A stretch of 39,645 bases of DNA from an uncultured Pseudomonadota bacterium (GTDB taxonomy: Bacteria; Pseudomonadota; Gammaproteobacteria; Steroidobacterales; Steroidobacteraceae), in assembly GCA_902826575.1 (NCBI GenBank), contig CADEFJ010000016.1, positions 4,471 to 44,115 of the forward strand, given 5' to 3'. Each line of letters opens with the position of its first letter. Within the stretch, counting starts at the first letter, position 1. The translations under genes and the position numbers were made by a program. Shown here in pieces: positions 16,472 to 27,574 of this stretch. The notes below the pieces were generated by a model. It did not search any database. It was not told the origin of the DNA and worked only from the letters and a program-made list of their open reading frames with translations.

Positions 16472-16804
16472 ATGAAGATGCGCCGACAGTCCGGCCTGCG
16501 CATCGCCCTCGCGGCGGCGTTGTGCCTGCTTTTCCAGCAACTGGCGCTGGCGGGCTATGCTTGTCCCGGGCCGTCGTCCGCCCAGGGTGGCGAGGCGAGC
16601 GCACTGTGCGCCAGCCATTGCGCGCCCGATTCGCCCGTTTCGACCGATCCCGGCAAGACGCCCGCGCCAGCGGCCATCCTCGCTCTACGCGCCAGTTTTC
16701 CGGTTGCGGAGACGCCGGTTGCCACGGTGGTCACCCGCGTCGAACCCCCTTGCTCAACCGCAGACCCTCCACCGCGTCTGCGCTACTGCACTCTCCTGAT
16801 CTAG
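16472..16804 (+). CDS. Small secreted Cys-containing protein of the copper-efflux operon
   Basis: The 110-residue product has a signal peptide (about 1-27, ending QQLALA) and a short mature part with CPGP, C-A-S-H-C and two more cysteines near the C-terminus, which ends RLRYCTLLI. I do not know a defined function. Short proteins of this form, with LCLLFQQLALA in the signal and a few Cys/His, are found ahead of heavy-metal RND operons in related bacteria. A periplasmic metal-binding or sensing role is an inference from position and the C/H residues. The start ATG has AGGAT nine bases upstream. cusC follows 73 bases downstream. Confidence 0.75.
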   Translation: MKMRRQSGLRIALAAALCLLFQQLALAGYACPGPSSAQGGEASALCASHCAPDSPVSTDPGKTPAPAAILALRASFPVAETPVATVVTRVEPPCSTADPPPRLRYCTLLI

Positions 16805-16877
16805 ATACCTCTGGTGACACGCGAATTGGTGCCGGCACGAATCTGCCGGCCCGTGCCCGTCCGCTCCCGGAGGTTCC

Positions 16878-18149
16878 ATGACACACCTTTCACTTGCCGT
16901 TGCGCAGCGTTACGCGCGTTCGGTGTCGTGCTGGTTCGCGGCCGCCCTGTTCGCGATTGCGGCGGGCAGCGTATCCGCGGGCGAGCTGACGCTCGCCGAG
17001 GCAGTGCGTCGCGCCGTCGAGATCGCGCCGCAGCTCGAAGCGAGTCTTGCCACCGTCGAGGCGGCCTCGCAGGAATTGCGCCGCGCCGGCAGCCTGCCCG
17101 ATCCGATGCTTGCGATCGGCTTCGACAGCCTGCCGATTTCGGGCGCGGACGCATTCGACTTCGACGCGGATGCCATGACAGAGAAGACCATCGGGCTGCG
17201 CCAGGAGTTGCCGGGGCGGGCCAAGCGCGCCGCGCAACGCAGGGTCGCCGAACGTTCCGTCGAACTTGCGCAGGTCGACGTTGACGTTGTGCGCCGCGAT
17301 GTCGCCCGGGCGGCCGCGCGTGCCTGGGTCGATGTCTGGTCAGCCCAGCGCGAAATCGAAACCCTGGGTTCGCTGCGCGCACAGGCGCAGCTTGCGGCTC
17401 GCCTGGCGCGTGCGCGCATTGCGGGCGGCGGTTCGGCGCTCGATGCGCTGGCGGCGCAGGCGGGTGTTCTCGAAGTCGACAGTGAAGGCGCCGCCGCCGA
17501 GGGCGCCGCAGGCGAGGCCATGGCCGAACTGCGCCGCTGGATTGGCGACGACGCCGCCACGATCACGGAAACGGCGCCCGACTTCGACCGCGCTCCCCGC
17601 CCGGAGGGCGAGACGCTCGCAGCGCTCGACCGGCTGCCCACGCTGCGTTCGGCCGAGGCGAGAGTGGCGTCGGCTGCCGCCGCGGTCGATGCAGCGCGCG
17701 CCGAGCGGCGTCCCGACTGGGATCTCACGGCGAGCTATGGGCAGCGCAGCGGCTACAGCGACATGCTGATGGTGGAGGTGGGCGTGAGCCTGCCGCTCTT
17801 TGTGCGCACTCGCCAGGCGCCGGGAATCGCAGCGCGCACGGCGGAGCAGCGCGTGGCACTCGCGGAACAGCAAAGTCAACGCCTCGAGGTGACCGCGCGT
17901 ATTCGAGCGCTCTACGCGAGGTGGGAGGGCCTCAGGCGCCAGGTGTCCGTGCACGATCAGGTCCTGCGTCTGGCGCGCGATCGCAGCGCCGCGGCCCTGG
18001 CGTCCTACCGCGCGGGCGGCGAACTGCAGCCCTGGCTCGACGCGCGCCGTGACGAGACGACCGCACATCGCACACATGCACAGCATCTCGCCGGCCTCGG
18101 CCGTGCCTGGGTCGATCTGGCCTATCTGTTCGGGGAGTCGACCCCATGA
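16878..18149 (+). CDS. cusC: Outer-membrane efflux channel of the TolC family (CusC/CzcC type)
   Basis: This is the outer-membrane exit duct of a tripartite metal pump. The 423-residue product has an N-terminal signal peptide (about 1-35, ending SVSAG) and two OEP repeats, with the long helices at about 38-220 and 235-415, rich in Ala, Glu and Arg as usual. The motif SLPDPMLAIGF and the GLRQELPG segment match the CzcC/CusC branch rather than drug-efflux TolC. The ribosome binding site is excellent (GGAGG before the ATG). The stop TGA overlaps the ATG of cusB (ATGA), so the two are translationally coupled. Confidence 0.88.
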   Translation: MTHLSLAVAQRYARSVSCWFAAALFAIAAGSVSAGELTLAEAVRRAVEIAPQLEASLATVEAASQELRRAGSLPDPMLAIGFDSLPISGADAFDFDADAMTEKTIGLRQELPGRAKRAAQRRVAERSVELAQVDVDVVRRDVARAAARAWVDVWSAQREIETLGSLRAQAQLAARLARARIAGGGSALDALAAQAGVLEVDSEGAAAEGAAGEAMAELRRWIGDDAATITETAPDFDRAPRPEGETLAALDRLPTLRSAEARVASAAAAVDAARAERRPDWDLTASYGQRSGYSDMLMVEVGVSLPLFVRTRQAPGIAARTAEQRVALAEQQSQRLEVTARIRALYARWEGLRRQVSVHDQVLRLARDRSAAALASYRAGGELQPWLDARRDETTAHRTHAQHLAGLGRAWVDLAYLFGESTP

Positions 18150-19353
18150 CGATCAACAAACGCGGTCCCGTGATCGTGGCCGTGGCTGCACTCGTGGCAC
18201 TCGCCGGCGTCGTTGGCTGGTGGAGCGCCACACGCGACGGTCATTCCACCGGCCCGGCACCCGCAGGCGAACGCAAGATCCTCTACTGGTACGACCCGAT
18301 GGTGCCGGACCAGCATTTCAGCCAGCCCGGCAAATCGCCGTTCATGGACATGCAGCTGCAGCCGAAATACGCGGATGAGGACACGAAGGCGGGTGTCGAG
18401 GTGTCCCCCGTCACCCAGCACAGCCTGGGAGTCCGCACGGTTGCGGTCGAGAAGGGTCGGCTCGGCAGCGAAATCGTCGTGTCAGGCACGATCGCCTGGG
18501 ACCTGCGACTCGAGCGCGTCGTCAGCGCGCGCACCGAAATCATCGTCGATCGCCTGTACGTCAAGGCACCGTTCACGAAGGTCCAGCGAGGCGAGAGGCT
18601 TGCGAGCGTGATCGCTCCTGCGTGGAGCAGCGCGCTCGCGGAGGCACAGGCCATCGCGCAATCCGCCGAGGTCGGTACGCGCGAGCTCTCGGCAGCCGCG
18701 CAGGCACGTTTGCGCGCGCTCGGCGTGCCGGACGGCACTCAGCCTGGCCGCGACGGTCGGATCGTGCTGACCGCGCCCGAACAGGGCGTAGTCAGCGAGA
18801 TCGGTGTGCGGGAGGGTGAAGTCGCTCCCGTCGGCTTGACGCTGTTTCGGGTCAACGGCACCCGCACGGTCTGGTTGCAGGCGGCCATACCCCAGGCGGA
18901 CGCGGCGGGCATCGCGGCGGGCGCTCGCGCCATCGCCGAAGTGGGCGGTATCGCGAATCCTGTCGTGGGACGGGTCGAATCGGTGTTGCCGGCGCTCGAT
19001 CCGGCGAGCCGCACCCAGCAGGCACGCATCGTGCTCGCCAATCCCGACGGCGTGCTCGCGGCGGGACAACAGGCGCGCATCGTCCTGCGTTCGGACGCTG
19101 GCGCGGAAAGCCTGTTGGTGCCGAGTGACGCCGTGATCGGCAGCGGCGAGCGGGCGCATGTGATCGTGCGTCACGGCGATGCGCATTTCATGCCGATGGC
19201 CGTGCGCACCGGCCGCAGCAGCGGTGGGCGCACGGAAGTCCTCTCGGGCCTGAAGGAGGGCGAACAGGTGGTCGTGTCCGGGCAGTTCCTGCTCGACTCG
19301 GAAGCGAGCCTCTCGGGGGCGCTCGAGCGTCTCGGCGGGAATGGGTCGCAGCC

Positions 19354-19357
<4 letters not shown>
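18146..19357 (+). CDS. cusB: Periplasmic adaptor (membrane fusion protein) of the Cu/Ag efflux pump
   Basis: This adaptor links the RND pump to the outer-membrane channel. The 403-residue product has one N-terminal membrane anchor (about 8-28). A small heavy-metal-binding domain follows (about 45-75) with YWYDPM (47-52) and FMDM (66-69); these methionines are the type that bind Cu(I) or Ag(I) in CusB. Then come the lipoyl/barrel-sandwich halves, a short helical hairpin and the beta-barrel and membrane-proximal domains. The stop overlaps the cusA ATG by 4 bases. The preserved methionines and the Cus-type partner make copper or silver the most likely substrate. Confidence 0.9.
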
Positions 19358-22488
<3,131 letters not shown>

Positions 22489-22509
22489 CACGGATTTCGG
22501 GTCTTGTGC

Positions 22510-22538
22510 GGGAACGTAGCGAGGTCGACGTACATCCA
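22510..22538 (+). promoter_or_regulatory. Candidate ECF promoter box 3, in front of the patatin remnant
   Basis: GGGAACG (22510-22516), 15 bases, then ACATCCA (22532-22538). This third copy of the bipartite box has 24 of the 29 bases of box 2, and the similarity continues through a start region with the same double ATG spacing (22560 and 22569). No intact gene follows, only the patatin remnant, so this is probably a relic or an orphan promoter firing toward the minus-strand gene end at 22821. Confidence 0.5.
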
Positions 22539-22584
22539 TTGGGCAGTGTGTGCCAATCGATGAGTGCAATGTTGAAATTCCCTC

Positions 22585-22793
22585 TCCACGGCGCTATACG
22601 CGAACCACATGGAAGTCATCATGGAGCCGCCGCTCTGTCCACTGGAGGCCCCGCGTTACGACTTCTCGCATGTCGACGAGCTGATCGACGAGGCGGCGCG
22701 CAGCACCAGGCGCTGGCTCGCAGGGGGTGGGCTCCACGCTCGGGAGACACCTGCACGGGCACAGGCAAGGTCCATTGCCACCGCGGAGATACT
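22585..22793 (+). pseudogene. Remnant of a patatin-like phospholipase gene (3' part only)
   Basis: Translated in its frame, this stretch reads like the last fifth of the patatin protein encoded at 15443-16426: EVIMEPPLCPLEAPRYDF and DELIDEAARSTRRWL against EVIMVPPHCPLAAPRYDF and EELIDEAARSTRRWL. The match begins at about 22585 (source about 16106) and fades after about 22793. The oxyanion loop, the nucleophile elbow and the catalytic Asp are all missing, so it cannot be an enzyme. The frame stays open into the antisense of the next gene, but only this part has homology. The preceding bases resemble the start of the cytochrome gene at 12687, so an internal deletion in a duplicated block is likely. 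The intergenic space from 22489 to 22820 holds only this and box 3. Confidence 0.8.
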
Positions 22794-22820
22794 ACGAGTG
22801 AGGCCATGTGGCCGGGCGAT

Positions 22821-23798
22821 TCACGGCGCCGGACACTGCGCTGCAGGGTCGGCACCGCGTGATTCGATCTCCGCGGCGGTCTGCGCGATGGCGGGTGCAA
22901 GCGGGCTGCCCTGCGCGGCAGAGCGCGCGAGTTCGATCTGCGCGAGTGCGGCATCCCGGCAGCCGCGCAGCGACAGCAACTCGGCGAGATTGTTGCGCGC
23001 GGCGGCGTCGGCGGGCGAAATGCCCAGCAATGCCGTCAGTGCCGATTCGGCCGCAGGCATGTCGCCCTGCGCGAGCAGGGCGTTGGCGGCGCCGAGGCGC
23101 AGCAGCGGTGATTCGGGCCAGCGCGCGATGCCGGCTTCGTATGCGAGGAGCGCGGCGGCCGGATCGACACCCTCGAGATCCGCGACCGCGGCGGCATAGC
23201 GCTCGCCGCTGCCGCGCACCGGCAATTCCCCGGGGCTCAGCGCCACGTAGGCCCAGTGGTCCGCCCGTGACCACGCACCCGAAAAGCGGCGCAGCGACAT
23301 GCGCTGGCGTTCTGTCGTGCCGGAGCGCAACAGCAGGGCATGCGTGTCCTCCTCGTAGCCGATGACCACGGCGTAGTGCCAGATCGGCCACGATCGCACG
23401 CCGAGATTGAGCAGCACGAGCACCGGACGCTGGGCCGCGAGTTCGTGGACCAACGCCGCAATGGACGGCTCGAGCACGTAGGCAATGCGCCCGCGCTGGC
23501 GCGTCGCGGCGAGCATTTCGGTCTGCAGGCTGCCCTTGCGGGCGGGAATATAGACCTCGGCGACGAGGTCTTCCGGCGCCACCGCGATGCCGCTTGCGCC
23601 GAGCAGCGTCGCGAGCGCCGCCGGGCCACACTGGTATTGGTCCTGGGGGTGGAACGGGACACCCGCCAGTTCGACCGCAGGCGGCGCGTCGGCGGGCCAC
23701 GGCGCGTCTGCGCCGGGCCCCCGATCGTGGGTGGACAACAAGCTGCAGCCGCTCGCCAGCAATGCGACGGCAACTGCCCCCAAGCAGACGCGCTGCAA
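22821..23798 (-). CDS. PA2778-family cysteine peptidase lipoprotein with C-terminal TPR region
   Basis: The 325-residue product starts with a lipoprotein signal (LLASGC, anchor Cys18). A C39-like peptidase domain follows: QYQCGPAAL with C57 as nucleophile and WHYAVVIGY with H141. From about 200 onward it is helical with TPR-like repeats (ALLAYEAGIARWPES, LRLGAANALLAQGD, AARNNLAELLSLRG). This matches the PA2778 family of Pseudomonas, which is usually paired with a PA2779-type gene, as here. The function of the family is not established; cleavage of a secreted peptide or a partner protein is an inference. The start is uncertain: the TTG at 23798 is the best of the usual codons, 16 bases after the upstream gene. 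Confidence 0.88.
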   Translation of the reverse strand: MQRVCLGAVAVALLASGCSLLSTHDRGPGADAPWPADAPPAVELAGVPFHPQDQYQCGPAALATLLGASGIAVAPEDLVAEVYIPARKGSLQTEMLAATRQRGRIAYVLEPSIAALVHELAAQRPVLVLLNLGVRSWPIWHYAVVIGYEEDTHALLLRSGTTERQRMSLRRFSGAWSRADHWAYVALSPGELPVRGSGERYAAAVADLEGVDPAAALLAYEAGIARWPESPLLRLGAANALLAQGDMPAAESALTALLGISPADAAARNNLAELLSLRGCRDAALAQIELARSAAQGSPLAPAIAQTAAEIESRGADPAAQCPAP

Positions 23799-23814
23799 GG
23801 CGCGCCAGCCCGCC

Positions 23815-24195
23815 TCAGGCCTTCTTGAAGATGTCGATGACGCCGGTCAGCTCCAGGATCAGCAGCACGACGAACACGATGCCGATCACCGCGAGGATGT
23901 CGCCGCCGGCAGGTGCCTGCTCGAGTTGCTCGGCGAAGCTGGCGAGTTCCGCGTCGCTCAGCGCCGCGGCGCGTGCCCGTGCGGCACTGGCGTCAACGCC
24001 GAGATCGGTGAGCCGCTGCTGCACATCGGCGCGTGCCAGGACGCTGTCGACGCGTGCGAGGTTCGCGGTGCGTGCACCCGCGGCCACGGCGGCCTGGGTG
24101 CCGATCATCGCGGCGCTGGCAGGGGCCGGAGCCACCGAGGCAACAAAAGCCACGAGGGTCAGCGCGACGATACCGCGCCGAAGGTGCATGATCAT
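23815..24195 (-). CDS. PA2779-family small membrane protein
   Basis: The 126-residue product has a signal peptide ending near ASA (about 30), a central helical region (LARVDSVLARADVQQRLTDL and ASAARARAAALSDAELAS) and one C-terminal hydrophobic segment (ILAVIGIVFVVLLILELTGV). It ends in a short charged tail (DIFKKA). These are the features of the PA2779 family. It is the first gene of the pair and probably the partner or substrate of the cysteine peptidase encoded next. The start chosen is ATG 24195, five bases from a perfect AGGAGG; a second ATG at 24189 is less well spaced. It is divergent from the subtilase gene at 24319. Confidence 0.87.
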   Translation of the reverse strand: MIMHLRRGIVALTLVAFVASVAPAPASAAMIGTQAAVAAGARTANLARVDSVLARADVQQRLTDLGVDASAARARAAALSDAELASFAEQLEQAPAGGDILAVIGIVFVVLLILELTGVIDIFKKA

Positions 24196-24318
24196 GTAGG
24201 CCTCCTGATTTGAACGGTCGCGCAACGCGCGCCTCGCAGTCTAGGCGTATGCGCGACGCGCTCACAAGCCGTGCCCGCGCCGACACCATTGTAGGAGAAT
24301 GACGACAAGGAGAGGGCC

Positions 24319-25548
24319 ATGCAGGACGAGAGCTTCTCCGTACTACTCGAACTGGCGCCGACCCGTGCGCATGCCACCCCGCTGCCGGGCGTTGATTCTG
24401 ACTTCGACCCCGTACCTCTTGCGCGCGGCTTGAGGCGGGACGCCGGTGCGGGCGATTCCGGCCCGACGATCGTGGTGCGCGCCGATATTCGCAGGGCCGA
24501 CCTCGCGCGGCTGCGCGCCCATCGCGACGTCGTCGCCGTCTGGTCTGATCCGCGGATCGCGGCGGTCCACATCGACTCTGCCGCCGCGATCGATTGCACC
24601 CCGCAGGTGCCGACGGGCGACGCGACCGATGTCGCGCGGGCGCTGGGCGCCGACCGCGTTTGGCAGGCGAGCGGCTATCGCGGCGATCACGCGGTCATCG
24701 GCATCGTCGACGGCGGGATCGATGGCACGCGCTTCCCGGTGATCGGCGGCTGGTCTCCCGATCCCGCCTCGCCACCCGGAAGCGCGCGCGTCGCCTGGGA
24801 CGCGCACGGCAACATGTGCGCCTTCGACGCATCGATCGCCTGCCCGCGGGCGCGCTTTCTCGACTACTCGATCGGCAAGACGGCGCCGGGCGCAGGTATC
24901 GGCGGCCTGCTCTCGAGCGCGTTGCAGGCCTTTCATCGCGCACTGGTGCAACACGCGGCGGACGGCACCCCGCAGGTACTGTCGAACAGCTGGGGCCTGT
25001 ACCAGGAAGCCTGGGATCCTTTTCCGCCGGGCGATCCGTCGAACTACACGCGCAATCCCGACCATGCCTTCACGCGCAAGCTCATCGAGTTGCTGGACGC
25101 CGGGCTGTTGGTCGCCTTCGCCGCCGGCAATTGCGGTGGCGCCTGCGCCGATCCGCGCTGTGGCGCAGACCAGGGTCCGGGCCGCGGCATCTGGGGCGCA
25201 GGCGGGCATGCGCGCGCGATTTGCGTCGGCGCGGTGAACCTGCGCCGCGAGTGGATCGGGTACAGCTCCGAAGGGCCCGCGTCGTTGTCGCCCGAGAAGC
25301 CTGATTTCTGCAGCTATAGTCATTTCGCGGGCTTCTTCGCCAGCGACAACGGTACCTCGGCCGCATGTCCGGTCGTGGCTGGCGTGCTCGGCCTGCTCGC
25401 CGGTGCGCGCGCAGGAGTCGATCAGGACCGCGCGCGTGCGGTATTGCGGGCCACCGCACAGCGCGCCCCCGCGGCCACCGCGTGGGACCCGCGCTTCGGC
25501 GCAGGCATCGTCGATGCCCATGCGGCCTGGTCGGCGCTTGCGGCATGA
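24319..25548 (+). CDS. Subtilisin-like serine peptidase (S8) without signal peptide
   Basis: The 409-residue product has a complete S8 triad: D131 (GIVDGGIDG), H163 (DAHGNM, HGN rather than the common HGT) and S347 (NGTSAACPVVAG). The oxyanion Asn is in FAAGNCG. A pro-region of about 100 residues precedes it, with VVRADIRRADLARLRAHRDV, like the end of an I9 inhibitor fold. No signal peptide or membrane segment is visible, so it may act in the cytoplasm or leave by another route. Cysteines are unusually frequent (about ten), many in the region 155-330. The start ATG has AAGGAGA upstream. The stop TGA overlaps the next small gene (ATGA). Confidence 0.9.
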   Translation: MQDESFSVLLELAPTRAHATPLPGVDSDFDPVPLARGLRRDAGAGDSGPTIVVRADIRRADLARLRAHRDVVAVWSDPRIAAVHIDSAAAIDCTPQVPTGDATDVARALGADRVWQASGYRGDHAVIGIVDGGIDGTRFPVIGGWSPDPASPPGSARVAWDAHGNMCAFDASIACPRARFLDYSIGKTAPGAGIGGLLSSALQAFHRALVQHAADGTPQVLSNSWGLYQEAWDPFPPGDPSNYTRNPDHAFTRKLIELLDAGLLVAFAAGNCGGACADPRCGADQGPGRGIWGAGGHARAICVGAVNLRREWIGYSSEGPASLSPEKPDFCSYSHFAGFFASDNGTSAACPVVAGVLGLLAGARAGVDQDRARAVLRATAQRAPAATAWDPRFGAGIVDAHAAWSALAA

Positions 25549-25796
25549 TGCGTACCGTGCAGCTGGAAATCATCGCGGACAGTTCGGCGGCGGCGATCAC
25601 CTCGCGGCTCGAAGCGGCGGGCGTCGCGCGGCTGCCGGGCTACCAAGACGTGCCACTGCGGGGTGCGGGCGGGCGTCCGGGTACTGTCGTCGTGACAGTA
25701 ATGGTGCCCGCCGGCATTTCCCTCGAGAGCCTGCACGACATTCCCGGCGTAGTGCGCGTCGCGCGCGACGTACCGGTCGGCCCGATGGCCCGATGA
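25545..25796 (+). CDS. Small protein coupled to the subtilase, possible propeptide-like inhibitor
   Basis: The 83-residue product overlaps the subtilase stop by 4 bases (ATGA), a sign of coupled translation. I do not recognise a named family. It has no signal peptide. Its composition suggests a compact alpha-beta fold: VQLEIIADSSAAAITSRLEA, then VVVTVMVPAGISLESLHDI, ending PGVVRVARDVPVGP. The last part resembles the end of I9 propeptides (IPGVVxVxxD). I infer a possible separate inhibitor or folding helper for the peptidase; other roles cannot be ruled out. The next gene begins 13 bases later. Confidence 0.7.
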   Translation: MMRTVQLEIIADSSAAAITSRLEAAGVARLPGYQDVPLRGAGGRPGTVVVTVMVPAGISLESLHDIPGVVRVARDVPVGPMAR

Positions 25797-25809
25797 ACAC
25801 GAGGTCAGC

Positions 25810-26733
25810 ATGAAGTTTCCGTTGGCATTGCTCGCCATGTTGCCCGTCGCGGGACTTGCCCAGTCACCGGCCACACCGCCGAACTGCGCCGCAGGTGAGC
25901 ATCGCGCATTCGATTTCTGGATAGGCCTGTGGACCGTCACGGATGCCGCCGGGAAATTCGCGGGCATCAACCGGATCCAATCCATCAACGGCGGTTGCGT
26001 GCTGCACGAGCAGTGGACCAGCGCGCGCGGCGGCTACACCGGCTCGAGCCTCAACTGGTTCGGTGCCGATGGGCGTTGGCACCAGACCTGGGTCGACTCC
26101 ATGGGGCAGTCGCTGCAGCTCACCGGCGGCCGGGTCGGCGACAGCATGGTGATGGAAGGCGCGCCGAAGCAGCGTATCACCTGGACTGCGCTCGACGTCG
26201 ACACCCTGCGTCAGCACTGGCAGATGTCGGCGGATGCCGGCAAGTCCTGGGTCACGGCGTTCGATGGCACCTATCGCCGCGTGCGCGCTGCCACACCGGA
26301 TCAGGCGACCGGTGGGTCGCTGCTGTCGCAAATTGGCGGGGAGTGGATTGGTCGAGGCGTCGTGAACAAGAGCGATGTTGCCGTGCGCCTGACGATCGCG
26401 CCGGCGCTTGGAGGCCGCTACACCGAGTTGCACTGGATGAACCTCGGCGCGGGGGCCGGCAGCGAACTGTTCGAGGGGCGCGCGCTGTATGCGCCCGCGG
26501 GAACAGGGCGCTATGCCGCGACATGGCGCGACTCCGCAGGCGGCGAGCACGCCATCGTGGCGACGGAACAAACGGGTCGTGCGCTCGAGGCGCTGTGGGG
26601 CGCTGCGGGCCGCACGCTCTATACACTGCTGCCGGGCGGCGAACTCGAAGTCATCGACAGTGCACGGCGCGATGACGGCAGCTGGGCGGAGTTCGGGCGC
26701 TCGCGCCTCGCGCGCGCGGCGTTGCCACGGTGA
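25810..26733 (+). CDS. Secreted DUF1579-like protein (lipocalin-type fold predicted)
   Basis: The 307-residue product has a signal peptide (about 1-18, MKFPLALLAMLPVAGLAQ). Its first half contains HRAFDFWIGLWTVTD and GGCVLHEQWTSARGG, a pattern known from DUF1579-type domains that fold as small beta-barrels. The second half (about 165-300) looks like a second, diverged barrel, starting SLLSQIGGEWIGRG. No catalytic motif is visible. Binding of a lipid or other hydrophobic ligand is only a guess from the fold. The stop TGA overlaps the AT-rich site in front of sodB. Confidence 0.78.
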   Translation: MKFPLALLAMLPVAGLAQSPATPPNCAAGEHRAFDFWIGLWTVTDAAGKFAGINRIQSINGGCVLHEQWTSARGGYTGSSLNWFGADGRWHQTWVDSMGQSLQLTGGRVGDSMVMEGAPKQRITWTALDVDTLRQHWQMSADAGKSWVTAFDGTYRRVRAATPDQATGGSLLSQIGGEWIGRGVVNKSDVAVRLTIAPALGGRYTELHWMNLGAGAGSELFEGRALYAPAGTGRYAATWRDSAGGEHAIVATEQTGRALEALWGAAGRTLYTLLPGGELEVIDSARRDDGSWAEFGRSRLARAALPR

Positions 26734-26751
26734 TAATGCTGATTCATTCTC
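26732..26751 (+). promoter_or_regulatory. Candidate Fur-type site upstream of sodB
   Basis: GATAATGCTGATTCATTCTC resembles the Fur box: one perfect GATAAT hexamer, a second imperfect one (GCTGAT) and a reversed GAGAAT, with one extra base. It is one of the few AT-rich stretches in this GC-rich region. It lies 52 bases before the sodB start. A weak promoter, TTCATT-N16-CATACT at about 26744-26771, overlaps its right half. Confidence 0.35.
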
Positions 26752-26802
26752 AGCCCTGATTGGCCATACTCGGAGACCCCCGCACGATGTATGGAGAGCC
26801 CC

Positions 26803-27405
26803 ATGGCCGTCACACTTCCCCCTTTGCCTTATCCGCCCGAAGCGCTCGAACCGCATGTCTCGAGCAAGACCCTCGCCGTGCATCACGGCAAACACCATGC
26901 CGCCTATGTCGACAAGACCGTCGCGCTGGTGAAAGGCACGGCGCTCGAATCCGCATCGCTCGAGGAAATCGTGCGCGCGCAGGCGGGCAAGCCCGGGCCG
27001 CTGTTCAATTCGGCGGCGCAGGCCTGGAACCATGACTTCCTCTGGAAGAGCATGCGACCGGGCGGTGGTGGCGATGCGACCGGGCCGATTGCCCAGCGCA
27101 TCGAGAAGGATTTCGGCAGCCACGATGGCTTCCGGCAGCAGTTCAGCAAGGCGGCAGCCGATCAGTTCGGCAGTGGCTGGGCCTGGCTCGTGCTCGACGG
27201 CGATGCACTGCGCATCGTGGCCACATCGAATGCCGCGACACCGCTCACCGGCAGCCAGGTGCCGCTGCTGACGCTCGACGTCTGGGAGCACGCGTACTAC
27301 CTCGACTACCAGCAGCGCCGCGCTGATTACATCGCTGCCTTCCTCGCGCACCTCGCGAACTGGGACTACGCCAACGCGAATCTCGCCGCCCGGGCACCAC
27401 GCTAG
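26803..27405 (+). CDS. sodB: Superoxide dismutase, iron type
   Basis: This enzyme converts superoxide to oxygen and hydrogen peroxide. The 200-residue product carries all four metal ligands: H27 (VHHGKHHAAYV), H77 (AWNHDF), D159 and H163 (LDVWEHAYYLDY). Q73, in AAQAWNH, is the glutamine of the Fe-type enzymes; Mn-type enzymes have a Gln at another position. No signal peptide, so it is cytoplasmic. Start choice: the ATG at 26803 matches the family N-terminus and has GGAG upstream; the ATG at 26791 would add four residues. A possible Fur site and promoter lie in front. Confidence 0.95.
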   Translation: MAVTLPPLPYPPEALEPHVSSKTLAVHHGKHHAAYVDKTVALVKGTALESASLEEIVRAQAGKPGPLFNSAAQAWNHDFLWKSMRPGGGGDATGPIAQRIEKDFGSHDGFRQQFSKAAADQFGSGWAWLVLDGDALRIVATSNAATPLTGSQVPLLTLDVWEHAYYLDYQQRRADYIAAFLAHLANWDYANANLAARAPR

Positions 27406-27574
27406 CGTTGCCGGGAAGCGGACCAGGGACGGTCCGGTCCCGGGCAGGGGCTTCCAGCAGGGCGCGCGGCATTATGTCGCATGCGCAGTGTGCTGCGGCC
27501 ACGCTCGGTTGTTGAATCCCCTTTCCCGTGGGAGTAGGTTCGCCGTACTGACAACTAGAACCGGGGATAGGGAA

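Noticed and set aside
22609-23199. Open frame of 196 codons starting in the patatin remnant
   Set aside because: Only the first 60 codons resemble patatin; the rest is antisense to the PA2778-like gene, so it is not counted as a gene.
27426-27466. GC-rich interlocking repeats after sodB as a terminator
   Set aside because: Several alternative short stems but no T-run; not decisive.
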